Of a stretch of DNA of 64,000 nucleotides, positions 25,256-34,086 are shown in pieces. Location: positions 1,240,001 to 1,304,000 of the forward strand of contig CP021424.1 of the NCBI GenBank assembly GCA_002162095.1, read 5' to 3'. Each line of letters opens with the position of its first letter. Positions within the stretch are counted from its first letter, which is position 1. The notes beneath the pieces were generated by a model. That model did no database searches and was not told the origin of the DNA. It saw only the letters and a program-made list of their open reading frames with translations. The DNA is from Armatimonadetes bacterium Uphvl-Ar2 (lineage in GTDB: Bacteria > Armatimonadota > Fimbriimonadia > Fimbriimonadales > Fimbriimonadaceae). The position numbers were made by a program, and so were the translations under genes.

Positions 25256-26133
25256 GCGTCATCTCCTCCAGATTCTTCTCCGGATTCTTCTTCGTTGCGC
25301 TTGGCGCGGCGGGACGACCGGCGGCGCGTGGCTTCCGCGTCGGTAGTTAGCCCCTCGGAGAGCAGTTGCAATAGCTCTTCCGGTGACTTCACCGGTGTAA
25401 GGATCCCCGCGCGGGCCACCGTAATTTCGCCCCGCTCTTCACTCACGATGACCACCAAGGCGTCCGAATGTTCGGTCACACCCACCCCGGCCCGGTGGCG
25501 CATGTGGTACTCCGCCCGGATGGCCGGATTGTCGCTCAGCGGCAGCTGGCATGCCGCCGACACGAGCTCATCCTGGCGCACAATGATGGCCCCGTCGTGG
25601 AGCGGGTTACCAGCATAGAAAATGGACTGGAGCAGGGGCGCCGAAACCACGGCGTGCAGAGGCACCCCGCTGCGGATTTCGGCATCCAGTTGGCGGCTAC
25701 GGTCAATCACAATGAGCGCCCCCGTGCGGGATTGTGCCATGGCCTGCGCCGCCACGGTGATCTCTTCAATCGTGGTGCCCCGGGCTGCGCCCTCAGTGCC
25801 CACCAAGCGGTCGCTGAGACCCCCGATGCGGGCAAAGCCCTCAATGGTTTGTCGTAGTTCAGGCAGGAAAAGAATCACCAATGCCACCGGACCGAGCAGC
25901 GTGGCCTTATCCAGCACCCAGTGCAATGTGCGCAAACCCAGGACATCGCTGGCCAGCAACGCCACCAAGAAGACGAAAACCCCGAAAAGGATGCGCCAGG
26001 CGCGGGTGCCGCGCACGAGCTTGAGAAGCCGCCAGATAAGGTAGGCGACCAGCAACACATCCAGGATGTTGATGACCGCTTGGGGCCACGGTTCACCCAG
26101 CGTGCTCAAGCGACGCAGGAATTCATCACGCAA
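25252..26133 (-). CDS. cdaA: CdaA-type diadenylate cyclase
   Basis: The 293-residue enzyme makes c-di-AMP from ATP. Three hydrophobic segments (about 17-35, 45-63 and 76-92) place it in the membrane. The DAC domain follows with the two catalytic signatures DGAIIV (about residue 182) and MRHRAGVGVTEHSDALVVIV (about residue 211). A charged tail (RRRSSRRAKRNEEESGEE) ends it. The start appears to be TTG at 26133, 15 bp after the aldolase stop. The operon is cdaA-cdaR-acetyltransferase. Confidence 0.94.
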   Translation of the reverse strand: MRDEFLRRLSTLGEPWPQAVINILDVLLVAYLIWRLLKLVRGTRAWRILFGVFVFLVALLASDVLGLRTLHWVLDKATLLGPVALVILFLPELRQTIEGFARIGGLSDRLVGTEGAARGTTIEEITVAAQAMAQSRTGALIVIDRSRQLDAEIRSGVPLHAVVSAPLLQSIFYAGNPLHDGAIIVRQDELVSAACQLPLSDNPAIRAEYHMRHRAGVGVTEHSDALVVIVSEERGEITVARAGILTPVKSPEELLQLLSEGLTTDAEATRRRSSRRAKRNEEESGEESGGDDA

Positions 26134-26148
26134 GGAACTAGCCTCATT

Positions 26149-27039
26149 CTAGCCAAGAAACTCCCCGCCGGGCAGGGATTCATACCACGCTGAAAATGCC
26201 GATTCCTCCGGCAGGGTGAGCGGGGGGCGTACATCGGGTCGCTCGATGCGCCCTTGTAGGAATGCAGACCGCTTGTGGTGGGCGGGCTGGGGCACGCGGC
26301 GCAGGGCTTCGATGAGCGGCAAGATCCGGGCAAAGAGGCGTTCCGCGCGCTCGGTTTCGCCCGTCTCCCAGGCTTGCACCACCTGGCAAAGGGGGGCTGC
26401 CATCACATTGGCGCACCCGCTGATGGTGCCGTGCCAGCCCGCCTGCAGGGCGGGCAACAGCAGACGTTCATCGCCCACCCATAGAGGTGCCTCCGGCCAA
26501 GCGGCGCGGAATTCGGCCAAGTTCGCCGGGTCGCCACTGCTATCTTTCAGGCCCATGCATTGCGGGTGGGCGGCTAGCTCCGCCACGTGCTCGCCGCGCC
26601 AGGTGACGCGCGACATGAGTGGGTGGTGATAGAGGATAAGTGGCAAAGGTGAGGCATCGGCCAGGCGGAAAAACCAATCCCGGATGCCCGCGGCGTCGAG
26701 GTTGGCGTAGCCCCCGGGGGCCATCACCAGCACTGCATCGGCCCCGGATTTTGCGGCCTGCTGGGCCAGCCAAATCGCCTCGGTCAGACTGCTGGTGGCC
26801 AGCCCCGCCACAACCTTTAACTGTCCCCGCGCCGGGGCGAAGCCCCGCACCAGGTCGCGCTTTTCCACCGCGCTCAGCGAGGGGCCTTCCCCGTTGGTGC
26901 CGCCCAGCACGATGCCCACGCTCCCGGCGGCTTCGAACCCTGCCCCCAGCCGGGCCAGGCCCACGGCATCCACCTCGCCCTGTGGGCCATAAGGGGTGAG
27001 GGAGGCGGGCATCACCCCGCGCGGCCACGTTGCGCTCAT
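26149..27039 (-). CDS. DapA/NanA-family class I aldolase
   Basis: The 296-residue barrel has the family landmarks: LGGTNGEGPSLS (the GTTGE-type phosphate/carboxylate loop), ILYHHPLMSR with the catalytic Tyr, and MGLKDSSGDPANL with the Schiff-base Lys. The GGTNGEG loop differs from true DapA (GTTGE), so it is more likely an aldolase or lyase acting on a keto-acid sugar than the lysine-pathway enzyme. It is probably the first gene of the cdaA operon (15 bp gap). The start has no Shine-Dalgarno site but has TAGATT 7 nt upstream. Confidence 0.85.
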   Translation of the reverse strand: MSATWPRGVMPASLTPYGPQGEVDAVGLARLGAGFEAAGSVGIVLGGTNGEGPSLSAVEKRDLVRGFAPARGQLKVVAGLATSSLTEAIWLAQQAAKSGADAVLVMAPGGYANLDAAGIRDWFFRLADASPLPLILYHHPLMSRVTWRGEHVAELAAHPQCMGLKDSSGDPANLAEFRAAWPEAPLWVGDERLLLPALQAGWHGTISGCANVMAAPLCQVVQAWETGETERAERLFARILPLIEALRRVPQPAHHKRSAFLQGRIERPDVRPPLTLPEESAFSAWYESLPGGEFLG

Positions 27040-27046
27040 GAACGAA

Positions 27047-27052
27047 AATCTA
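27047..27052 (-). promoter_or_regulatory. Leaderless -10 candidate, TAGATT
   Basis: TAGATT on the minus strand lies 7 nt before the ATG at 27039. It sits 10 bp from the plus-strand TATAAT of the divergent CBS gene. Confidence 0.55.
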
Positions 27053-27061
27053 CCCGTGCGC

Positions 27062-27067
27062 TATAAT
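27062..27067 (+). promoter_or_regulatory. Consensus -10 TATAAT, very short leader
   Basis: TATAAT lies 11 nt before the ATG at 27079, which would leave a leader of only about 4-5 nt. No -35 element is seen at the proper distance. Confidence 0.6.
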
Positions 27068-27078
27068 GGGCGAAGCGC

Positions 27079-28377
27079 ATGGAGCCTCCATTACAAACGG
27101 CCCTCATTGTGGGACTCCTTCTCATCTTAGGCAATGCCTTCTTTGTCGCCGCCGAGTACGCGCTGGTTGGCACTTCGCGCCGCCGCATTGAGGCCCTCGC
27201 CAAGAAGGGGAGTAAGTCCGCCAAGCTGGTGCTCGCCGCCCTGGATGACATGTCCACCTACGTGGCCGGCATCCAGACACTCATCACCCTGTTCGGCCTC
27301 GGCATCGGGGCGTTGACCGAGCCCGCCATCACGGCGATGATCAAGCCCGGCCTCTCCTTCTTGCCCGAAGGTGCGGTGAGCGTGATCTCGGTCATCCTCA
27401 TGTCCTTCCCCTTGGTGGTGCTGGGCGAACTGGTGCCGAAGTACGCGGCGCTGCCGGTTTCGGACCGCTTTGCCATGGCCACTATCCGGGTGCTCCGGTT
27501 CAGCATTCTCATCCTCACCCCGCTGGTATGGGCGTTCAAGGTGAGCGGGCGGGCGGTGCTCAAGCCGTTCGGGGTGAACATCGACCAAGTGGAACAAGCG
27601 GCCTCGCGAGAAGAGATTGACCAGCTCCTGCGCGACCCCACCACCGAGAACCTGGACGCCACCCACGCCAACCTGGTGAGCAAGGCCCTGCGCCTGGACC
27701 AAAAGACGGCCGAAGACCTGATGAACCACCGCGTGGACATCCAGTGGCTACCGCTGGAGATCACCCGGGAAGAACTCGCTCAGGAACTCAAGAAGATCCC
27801 GCATAGCCGCATTCCGGTGGCGCGGGGCGACCTCGACGACATCGTGGGCGTGGTCTATTTGCAGGATTTGGTGGGGCGCTGGGATGACCCGGACTTCACC
27901 CTCGAATCCATTCTTCGCCCGGCGGAGTTTGTGCCCGAATCCATGGGCGCCGACCGCCTGGTGCAGCGTATGCGCGAGGCCAAGACGCAAATCCTGATCG
28001 TGAGCGACGAATACGGCGGTACGAGCGGCTTGCTGACGCTAGAAGACATTACGGAAGAGGTTTTCGGTGACCTCGAGGATCGCCTGGAAGCCGACCGGCC
28101 GCCCATCGAGCGGGTGAGCGACAAGCGCATCGTGGCCCGGGCCGATGTCCGTTATGATGAAGTCCTTGAGTTCCTCGATTACGAAGATCCAAGTGAGACT
28201 TACACCACGGAGACGCTTTCCGAAATCGTGATGGAAGAGCTCAAGCGTATCCCCGTGGTGGGCGACACGGTGCCCATCCCGATTGGCACGCTCCGGGTGG
28301 ACCACATGACGCGCCGGCGCGTCATTCGGGTTTCGGTGGAAGTTACTCCGCGCCCCGTTGAGGCTGAAGAAGAATAA
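27079..28377 (+). CDS. CorC/HlyC-like CBS-domain membrane protein
   Basis: The 432-residue protein has an N-terminal CNNM/DUF21 domain with four hydrophobic stretches (LIVGLLLILGNAFFVAAEYA, then segments near 60-85, 95-115 and 135-155). A CBS pair follows (about 215-335, including HRVDIQWLPLEIT and QILIVSDEYGGTSGLLTLED), then a CorC/HlyC domain (about 350-430). Homologues are Mg2+ exporters or transport regulators (CNNM/MpfA). Its 3' end overlaps the convergent FkbM gene by 35 bp. Confidence 0.92.
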   Translation: MEPPLQTALIVGLLLILGNAFFVAAEYALVGTSRRRIEALAKKGSKSAKLVLAALDDMSTYVAGIQTLITLFGLGIGALTEPAITAMIKPGLSFLPEGAVSVISVILMSFPLVVLGELVPKYAALPVSDRFAMATIRVLRFSILILTPLVWAFKVSGRAVLKPFGVNIDQVEQAASREEIDQLLRDPTTENLDATHANLVSKALRLDQKTAEDLMNHRVDIQWLPLEITREELAQELKKIPHSRIPVARGDLDDIVGVVYLQDLVGRWDDPDFTLESILRPAEFVPESMGADRLVQRMREAKTQILIVSDEYGGTSGLLTLEDITEEVFGDLEDRLEADRPPIERVSDKRIVARADVRYDEVLEFLDYEDPSETYTTETLSEIVMEELKRIPVVGDTVPIPIGTLRVDHMTRRRVIRVSVEVTPRPVEAEEE

Positions 28378-29137
28378 GCTCGTGCCCGACCTCTTGCCAC
28401 TGGTAGCCACAGGCTTCCACGTGGTCCTTGAGGTCGGTGAGGGCCAGCCCGCGTTGCTCCAATAGCGGCGGGTGGACTTCCACCACAAATGCCCGCACCC
28501 GGCGACTCATCAGCACATCGGTAGCGGCCCAGAAGAGCTCGTATTCAAAGCTCTCGATGTCCACCTTCGCCACATCCACCTCGTCTAGGCCGTGTTCATC
28601 GAGCAGGGTGGCGAGAGTGGTGACCCGCACCGTTTCGGTGGGGATGGCGTACTTGGTGGCGCGGGCCAAACCCGACGCGCCCGTATTCATGTCGGGGAAC
28701 AGATGGATCTCCGCCGAGCCCTCTTGGTCGGCCACCGCGAGCTTCGCAATCTGAGCCGATGATGCCCCGTTGGCATCAAGATTTCGGCGCAAGACTTCCT
28801 GCAATCGAGACTGCGGCTCCACCGCCACGATGCGCCCGGTCTCGCCCTGCGCCTGCTGCGCCAGCACCGAAAAGTAACCCTCATTGGCCCCGATATCGAG
28901 GAACGTACCGCCGCGCCGCCACAGCCGCTGCAAGGCCGCCGTCATCTCCGGCTCGTAGGGTTCGCCCCGCAAGATGCGCGCGCCAAAGTTCGAAGCCGGG
29001 TCCACCCAAAACGTGCCCTGCGGGCCCGTGAACTCAATCCTGTCCAGCCGCAGCCAGCGCTTGAGCCGGGCCGCCAGCGAGGCGGGGCGCACCCGCCGAA
29101 GCCAACCCGCCAACCGTAGCTGCGACTGAGGATTCAT
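28343..29137 (-). CDS. FkbM-family methyltransferase
   Basis: The 264-residue protein has the SAM-binding motif FLDIGANEGYFSVLAQQ and the acidic strand end VAVEPQSR, then VAKVDIESFEYELFWAA and VEVHPPLLEQRG, which are typical of FkbM O-methyltransferases acting on polysaccharides or natural products. The basic N-terminus (about 1-35) may be a membrane or targeting segment. The ATG at 29137 is preceded by TATTCT 7 nt upstream. The target is unknown. Confidence 0.88.
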   Translation of the reverse strand: MNPQSQLRLAGWLRRVRPASLAARLKRWLRLDRIEFTGPQGTFWVDPASNFGARILRGEPYEPEMTAALQRLWRRGGTFLDIGANEGYFSVLAQQAQGETGRIVAVEPQSRLQEVLRRNLDANGASSAQIAKLAVADQEGSAEIHLFPDMNTGASGLARATKYAIPTETVRVTTLATLLDEHGLDEVDVAKVDIESFEYELFWAATDVLMSRRVRAFVVEVHPPLLEQRGLALTDLKDHVEACGYQWQEVGHELILLQPQRGAE

Positions 29138-29144
29138 GCCGGAG

Positions 29145-29150
29145 AGAATA
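29145..29150 (-). promoter_or_regulatory. Leaderless -10 candidate, TATTCT
   Basis: TATTCT on the minus strand is 7 nt from the FkbM ATG; no ribosome site is visible. Confidence 0.5.
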
Positions 29151-29156
29151 GCCGAC

Positions 29157-30539
29157 CTACGCCACGCGGCGCTTGTGGCTGGAGAGCATGCGGGCGCGGT
29201 CACGGTACTTGTTCACCGTGCGGCGGGCCACTTGTAACCCCTTCTGTGCCAAGCGATCCGCGATGTCTTGGTCGCTCAGCGGATGGTCCGGATTCTCACT
29301 GGCCAGGATGTCCTCGATCATGCGCTGCACCCGCAGGGCCGCCTTAAAGAACACATCGAAAGAGACCACTTCTCCCGTTGCAATTTGAATGAACTTGCCG
29401 TTGGTGGCGCGACTGATCGTGCTCTCGTGCAGACCCAAATCCTTGGCCATCTCCACGCGGGTCAGGTTCTGCAAGAACTTGTAGTCCCCGGTTTTCACGA
29501 AGCCCTCTTGGCGTTCGGCGAGGTACTTAGCGACGCGGGCCAGCGTTTCCCGGCGGCTATTGAGGGCCGAGAGGAAGTGCCGCGCGCGGTCCACGTATTC
29601 CGTGATGTGGCGCTTCTCGTCCTTGGCGCCTTGGCGGCGGCCTTGGAGCTCCCAGTACCGATCTTCGTAGCCCCGGTCCACCCGCAGGTTGAGCGGCGAC
29701 GGCCCCGGAATCTCGATGATCCAGCCGTATTCGTCAAAGCTCAGCATCACGTCCGGCTGCGCCCCGATCGAGCGCTCGGAGACTTGCGGCACATTGTGCG
29801 CGCAGAATCCTTCACCCGGGAACGGATTGAGCCCCGTGATGACATCAAACGCGGCCTCAATCAGCTCATCCGCCACCTTGTAGCGGTGGCGCAGGCTGCG
29901 GGTGTTGCGCTGCACCAGTTCGTCCCAGTGGCTGCGCAGAATCTGGCGGGCCAGTCGCTCGGCATCCGTCTGCGGGCGTTGCAGTTGCAATATCAAGCAG
30001 TCGCGAAGGTCATAAGCACCCACCCCCGCCGGCTCGCAGCTGCGCAGGGCATCAATCGCAGCCTCGGCGTCTTCCAGGCTCACCCCGCAGTCCAGGGCTG
30101 CCTCTTCAATCGTGGTCGTCAGATAGCCGCGCTCGTTGATGTTACCGATGAGATACAGGCCCAAGGTGCGGCTCTCGGCCGGGAGCATGGTGAGCAACTG
30201 AGCCCGCAAGTGATCCCAAAGAGAGTCGTGCGAGGCCGCCAGCTCAATCCAGTCCGGGGTGGAATCATCCGTCGGTCGGCAGCGGTTGGCCTCCCAGGTG
30301 TCGCCCGAGGGGCGCAGTTCGGACGGGGCCACGTGCTTCAGGATCTCTTCCCGGGTCAGCGGCTGAAACTCGTCATCAATCCGTTCCAGTGCCGGGTTCT
30401 CCAGCAGTTCGGCTTCCACGGCCTGGAAAAGGTCCGCCTGCGCCAACTGCAAAATCTGGCTATTGAGAACAACTTTCGGGTCCGCTGTCGTGCGGAGTCC
30501 CGTTCGTACGGAGGTTCGGATGGATGCGCCCGGTTTCAT
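29157..30539 (-). CDS. rpoN: RNA polymerase sigma-54 factor
   Basis: The 460-residue protein has the region I activator-interaction helices (VVLNSQILQLAQADLFQAVE), an acidic region II, the core-binding region III (YDLRDCLILQLQRP), the helix-turn-helix KDLGLHESTISRATNGKFIQ and the C-terminal RpoN box ARRTVNKYRDRA, which reads the -24 element. The ATG at 30539 with AAGG upstream is preferred over the GTG at 30560. Sigma-54 needs a bacterial enhancer-binding ATPase, but none is encoded here and no -24/-12 promoter was found in the window. Confidence 0.96.
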   Translation of the reverse strand: MKPGASIRTSVRTGLRTTADPKVVLNSQILQLAQADLFQAVEAELLENPALERIDDEFQPLTREEILKHVAPSELRPSGDTWEANRCRPTDDSTPDWIELAASHDSLWDHLRAQLLTMLPAESRTLGLYLIGNINERGYLTTTIEEAALDCGVSLEDAEAAIDALRSCEPAGVGAYDLRDCLILQLQRPQTDAERLARQILRSHWDELVQRNTRSLRHRYKVADELIEAAFDVITGLNPFPGEGFCAHNVPQVSERSIGAQPDVMLSFDEYGWIIEIPGPSPLNLRVDRGYEDRYWELQGRRQGAKDEKRHITEYVDRARHFLSALNSRRETLARVAKYLAERQEGFVKTGDYKFLQNLTRVEMAKDLGLHESTISRATNGKFIQIATGEVVSFDVFFKAALRVQRMIEDILASENPDHPLSDQDIADRLAQKGLQVARRTVNKYRDRARMLSSHKRRVA

Positions 30540-30663
30540 GCGTTGTCGACCTTGTGACACTCAAGGTCTCGGTGCTTTCCGGGCCGGGCTTCTCCGGGGG
30601 AATACTAGGATTTGCAGAACGGGCCGCAATGGCTCGTCGTAGCGTAGGAGGGAAGGAAGAACG

Positions 30664-31254
30664 ATGTTTACGGGGTTGATTGAGGCCGTTGGGGAAGTGG
30701 TGCGGCATGAGGCGCCCCGTCTGGTGGTGCGCCCACCCACCGAGGGGATGGGCGAGCCCTGGGCCCTCGGGGAGAGTATCGCCATCAACGGTTGCTGCCT
30801 GACCCTGGTGGACTTTGCCAAGGACCTCGCCTTTGACCTCAGCGAGGAAACGTACGCCCGCACGGCCCTAAGTCATCTCACCCCCGGCACCCCGGTGAAC
30901 CTGGAACGCGCCATGCGGGTGGGCGACCGCCTGGGCGGCCACATGGTGCAGGGCCACGTGGACACCACCGGCACCCTGGTGAGCCTAGAACCCAGCGGCG
31001 ACGGCTGGACCATGACCGTGCAAGCCCCCGCCGAAGATGCCGCCCTGCTGGTGGACAAAGGGAGCGTGACCGTGGACGGCATCAGCCTGACGGTGGTGGA
31101 GCCGGATGCCACCGGGCGATTCCAGGTAGCCGTCATCCCGCATACCTTTGCCCACACGCACCTGCGCGCCGCCCAGCCCGGGCAGCGGGTGAACCTGGAG
31201 TTCGATATCATCGCCAAGCAGGTGGTGCGCTACCTGCAGCTGCGGCAGGGCTAG
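30664..31254 (+). CDS. ribE: Riboflavin synthase, alpha subunit
   Basis: The 196-residue protein has the two tandem lumazine-binding domains of riboflavin synthase: MFTGLIEAVGEV at the start, SIAINGCCLTLV, and the second copy GSVTVDGISLTVVE, with the inter-domain GHMVQGHVDTTG. It dismutates two lumazines to riboflavin and its pyrimidine partner. A strong GGAGGGAAGG site precedes the ATG. It is unlinked to other rib genes and has no FMN-riboswitch-like leader. Its stop overlaps the convergent lpxC stop by 4 nt. Confidence 0.96.
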   Translation: MFTGLIEAVGEVVRHEAPRLVVRPPTEGMGEPWALGESIAINGCCLTLVDFAKDLAFDLSEETYARTALSHLTPGTPVNLERAMRVGDRLGGHMVQGHVDTTGTLVSLEPSGDGWTMTVQAPAEDAALLVDKGSVTVDGISLTVVEPDATGRFQVAVIPHTFAHTHLRAAQPGQRVNLEFDIIAKQVVRYLQLRQG

Positions 31255-32066
31255 TTCTCGCGGGTGATGGTGATGCACTCGGCGAGGCGGGCGGCGGCTG
31301 CCACGTTAGTGCGGTGCCCGCTGCGATGGGCCGTGACCTGCATCACTGACCAAGGCACCCCTGCTAGCAGGAGGTCGCCCATCAGGTCCAGCAGTTTGTG
31401 CCGCGCAGGCTCATCCGGGAATCGCGGCGGATACGCGTAACCATCCGCCTCCAAAATCACGCAACTGTCTTCGCTCAGCCCGAGCCCGAGCCCCATCTGG
31501 CGGAGCGGCTCGACTTCTTCCCGGAAGGCAAACGTGCGGGCGGGGGCAATCTCTGCGGCATAGCTTTCGGGGCTCAAAACGAACTCGACTTCTTGCACAC
31601 CCGGCCAGCGCGGGGTGTTGTCGTATTCGTAGCGCACGCGCCCGGTGCCAGCGGCCATCGCCACCTTCACATCGCCCTCAATGAAGTACACGCGCTTGAA
31701 GAGACCCTCAATGTGGAGCTTCCCGCAGGGTGCCATCCCCACGGACTGCAAACCCGCCACGAACTCCTTGGCACTGCCATCCAGCGCCGGCATCTCGCCG
31801 CCCTCGACTTCGATTTCGGCATCGGTGATGCCCAGCCCCGCGAAGGCGCTCATCAGGTGCTCAATCGTGGCGACCGGGCCGAGTTGCGTACACCGGCGGG
31901 TGTCGGTCACTTCATTCGGCGTGGCGGGTACGCGCTGGTCACCGACTCGGAAAGCGATCCCGGCCGCCCCCGGGTGCACCGTCACGCGCACCGGCTGCCC
32001 GCCGTGCAATCCTTGCCCCGCAAACGAGACGCCATCGGCCACGGTGAGGCGGGGCGCGGAGATCAC
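31251..32066 (-). CDS. lpxC: UDP-3-O-acyl-GlcNAc deacetylase
   Basis: The 271-residue zinc hydrolase carries out the committed step of lipid A synthesis. Zinc and active-site motifs are present: TIEHLMSAFAGLGI (first zinc His), EMPALDGSAKEFV, FAFREEVEPLRQMGLGLG and ARHKLLDLMGDLLL (zinc His and Asp), with the catalytic His in AHRSGH. It overlaps lpxD by 4 nt at its start and is the last gene of the outer-membrane operon. Confidence 0.96.
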   Translation of the reverse strand: MISAPRLTVADGVSFAGQGLHGGQPVRVTVHPGAAGIAFRVGDQRVPATPNEVTDTRRCTQLGPVATIEHLMSAFAGLGITDAEIEVEGGEMPALDGSAKEFVAGLQSVGMAPCGKLHIEGLFKRVYFIEGDVKVAMAAGTGRVRYEYDNTPRWPGVQEVEFVLSPESYAAEIAPARTFAFREEVEPLRQMGLGLGLSEDSCVILEADGYAYPPRFPDEPARHKLLDLMGDLLLAGVPWSVMQVTAHRSGHRTNVAAAARLAECITITREN

Positions 32067-33097
32067 GCTTTCTCCCCGTCGCCTTGGGCTTTCTCCAGCT
32101 TGGTGATGCGGGCCACGATCTCCGGGAGCTTCTGCATCAGCGCCAACATCCGCATATGTTGGCGGGCCGGGACTGCGGGTAAGCCCATGTATTGCCCCGG
32201 CTCCATCAGCTGCTTCATCACCCCGCTGCGGCCGCCCAGGGCGATGTCGCTGCCGACTTCGGCGTGGTCGGCGATCCCAGTTTGGCCGCCCATGATGACG
32301 CGCTCGCCCACGGTGGAACTCCCCGCGAGTGAACAGTGCCCGGCAATCACCGTGTGTGCCCCCACCCGCGCGTTGTGGCCCACCTGGACAAGGTTATCAA
32401 GCTTCACGCCCGCCGCAATGTGCGTCACCCCGCAGGTGGCGCGATCCACACAGGTGTTGGCGCCAACTTCGACGTCATCTTCCAGCACGACGCGCCCGAT
32501 CTGCGGAATCTTGAACTGACGTCCGCCGACCATGGAGTAGCCGAAGCCATCCGCGCCCAGCACGCTGCCCGAGTGGATGCGGCACCGCGCCCCTACCGTA
32601 ACTGAGTGCACCAGCGTGACGTGCGGGAAGAGCACGCTCTCCGGGCCTACGTGGCAATCATCGCCCACAAAGCAACCCGCATGGATGTGGGCTCCGGCCG
32701 CGACGGTTGCACCTTCGCCCACCACTACATAGGGGCCAAGATGTGCCAGCGGGCTCACCTGCGCGGATTCCGCCACCACCGCCGTAGGGTGCACACCGTG
32801 GGCAATCGTGAGGGGGCGATCAAGCTTGTTGAGAACCCAGCCGAAGGCCATCCGGGGCTGGTCTACGGCCACCACGGGCCGGTCGAGCGCCGGAGCTTGG
32901 GTGGGGACAATCAAGGCCGTGACATCGCTGGCCAAGGCCCGTCGCACGTATTCCTCATTGGTCGCAAAGGTAATGCTGTGGGGGCCACCCTCGCCCGCGG
33001 GTACGGCCTGCCGGATCACCAGATCCTCAGGGCCACGAAGCTCGCCGCCTACGGCCTGGGCGAGTTCAGAGAGGGTGAAAGAAGGCGTGTTCGCCAT
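32063..33097 (-). CDS. lpxD: UDP-3-O-acylglucosamine N-acyltransferase
   Basis: The 344-residue enzyme adds the second acyl chain in lipid A synthesis. The N-terminal uridine-binding domain begins FTLSELAQAVGGEL. A left-handed beta-helix of hexapeptide repeats (about 105-300) follows, with the catalytic His region DNLVQVGHNARVGAHTVIAG. A C-terminal helix ends KLEKAQGD. The ATG at 33097 lies inside the preceding gene (49-nt overlap), which implies tight coupling. Confidence 0.95.
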   Translation of the reverse strand: MANTPSFTLSELAQAVGGELRGPEDLVIRQAVPAGEGGPHSITFATNEEYVRRALASDVTALIVPTQAPALDRPVVAVDQPRMAFGWVLNKLDRPLTIAHGVHPTAVVAESAQVSPLAHLGPYVVVGEGATVAAGAHIHAGCFVGDDCHVGPESVLFPHVTLVHSVTVGARCRIHSGSVLGADGFGYSMVGGRQFKIPQIGRVVLEDDVEVGANTCVDRATCGVTHIAAGVKLDNLVQVGHNARVGAHTVIAGHCSLAGSSTVGERVIMGGQTGIADHAEVGSDIALGGRSGVMKQLMEPGQYMGLPAVPARQHMRMLALMQKLPEIVARITKLEKAQGDGEKA

Positions 33098-34086
33098 GCG
33101 ATGTATTCCGTGGTGACATCCTTCACGCCGGGCGCGGCCGGAACGACCTTGTAGCCCCGCGATTCGGCAAAATGTCGTATCCATTCTTGCTCATTCGAGC
33201 GAGGAGTGGTTGGCCAGGGGGAGGATTCCCGCGCCACGCCTTGGGTCCGACGGGCCTGCGCGGCCACCGAAAACTGCGTGTTCCCACCCGCTACCGCCCG
33301 GAGTTGGCGATCCGATGTCAGCGTAATGGGAGTGACAGAGAGGAAATCTGTCCCCACAGTGCGCTCGGCGCTCAGGCGGGCGGCCTCCATTTCCTCCAGC
33401 TCTAGGGGCACCAGGTCGAACATGGCTTGGCGGCGCTCATCTTCCAGTTGCGTTTGCATCTCCGCCCACCGGTCGTCCCACTCGGCGCGGATGGTGGCGG
33501 ATTCATGACTCACGCTTTGCCGAACCTGGGTGGGGTAGCCGGGCTTGGCCGACGAAAACGGACCGAACCGCTGGGGAGGACGAAGAGAGAACGGATCGGG
33601 ATCGGGCCAGCCCATGCGCCAGGCAAGGATGCTGCGCCAATCCCCCGCGGCCGCGATGCGGCCCTGCTGGTCCGCCCACCACTCTTGGCGGGCTTCGGCG
33701 GTGGTGGCCACAAAGCCTTCCTCGATGGCCGCGAGCTGCTGGCGGCGGATGGCTTCGTAGCGGGCGGCCACTTCACGGATCTCTCGATCCGCAGCACGCT
33801 TGAGGGCCATCTGTCGCAATCGCTCCACTTCGGCCAGCGCGGCTTGGGCACGGGCTTCTTCCGGACCCGCAATGATGCGGCGTGGCTTCTGGTCGGCGAG
33901 ATTGGCCGAAAAACTGGCTTGCCCGGCCCCCAGTTCGGGCAGGGCAAAGTCGGCGGACGCGGCATCCCGCGGGATGCGCGAGACATCAATGCTGACGACG
34001 GGGGCCGGGCGCATACACCCGGCTCCCGCCATACCGAGGATTGCCGCACTGGCAATCCCGAAAAGACTCCACTTACGGAGCGGCAT
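33049..34086 (-). CDS. Unknown coiled-coil, exported protein between skp and lpxD
   Basis: I do not recognise this 345-residue protein. The N-terminus (KWSLFGIASAAILGMAGAGC) is a signal with a Cys at residue 24 that resembles a weak lipobox, so it may be a lipoprotein. Residues about 75-130 and 190-240 are Ala/Arg/Glu-rich with coiled-coil character; a Pro-rich middle (WPDPDPFSLRPPQRFGPF) separates them. It overlaps skp by 14 nt at its start and lpxD by 49 nt at its end, so it is firmly embedded in the outer-membrane operon. A periplasmic chaperone or envelope scaffold role is inferred from position and helices only. Confidence 0.75.
   Translation of the reverse strand: MPLRKWSLFGIASAAILGMAGAGCMRPAPVVSIDVSRIPRDAASADFALPELGAGQASFSANLADQKPRRIIAGPEEARAQAALAEVERLRQMALKRAADREIREVAARYEAIRRQQLAAIEEGFVATTAEARQEWWADQQGRIAAAGDWRSILAWRMGWPDPDPFSLRPPQRFGPFSSAKPGYPTQVRQSVSHESATIRAEWDDRWAEMQTQLEDERRQAMFDLVPLELEEMEAARLSAERTVGTDFLSVTPITLTSDRQLRAVAGGNTQFSVAAQARRTQGVARESSPWPTTPRSNEQEWIRHFAESRGYKVVPAAPGVKDVTTEYIAWRTRLLSPSLNSPRP

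Noticed and set aside
30561-30663. FMN riboswitch before riboflavin synthase
   Set aside because: The gap is only 103 bp, shared with divergent rpoN, and lacks the conserved FMN-element blocks.
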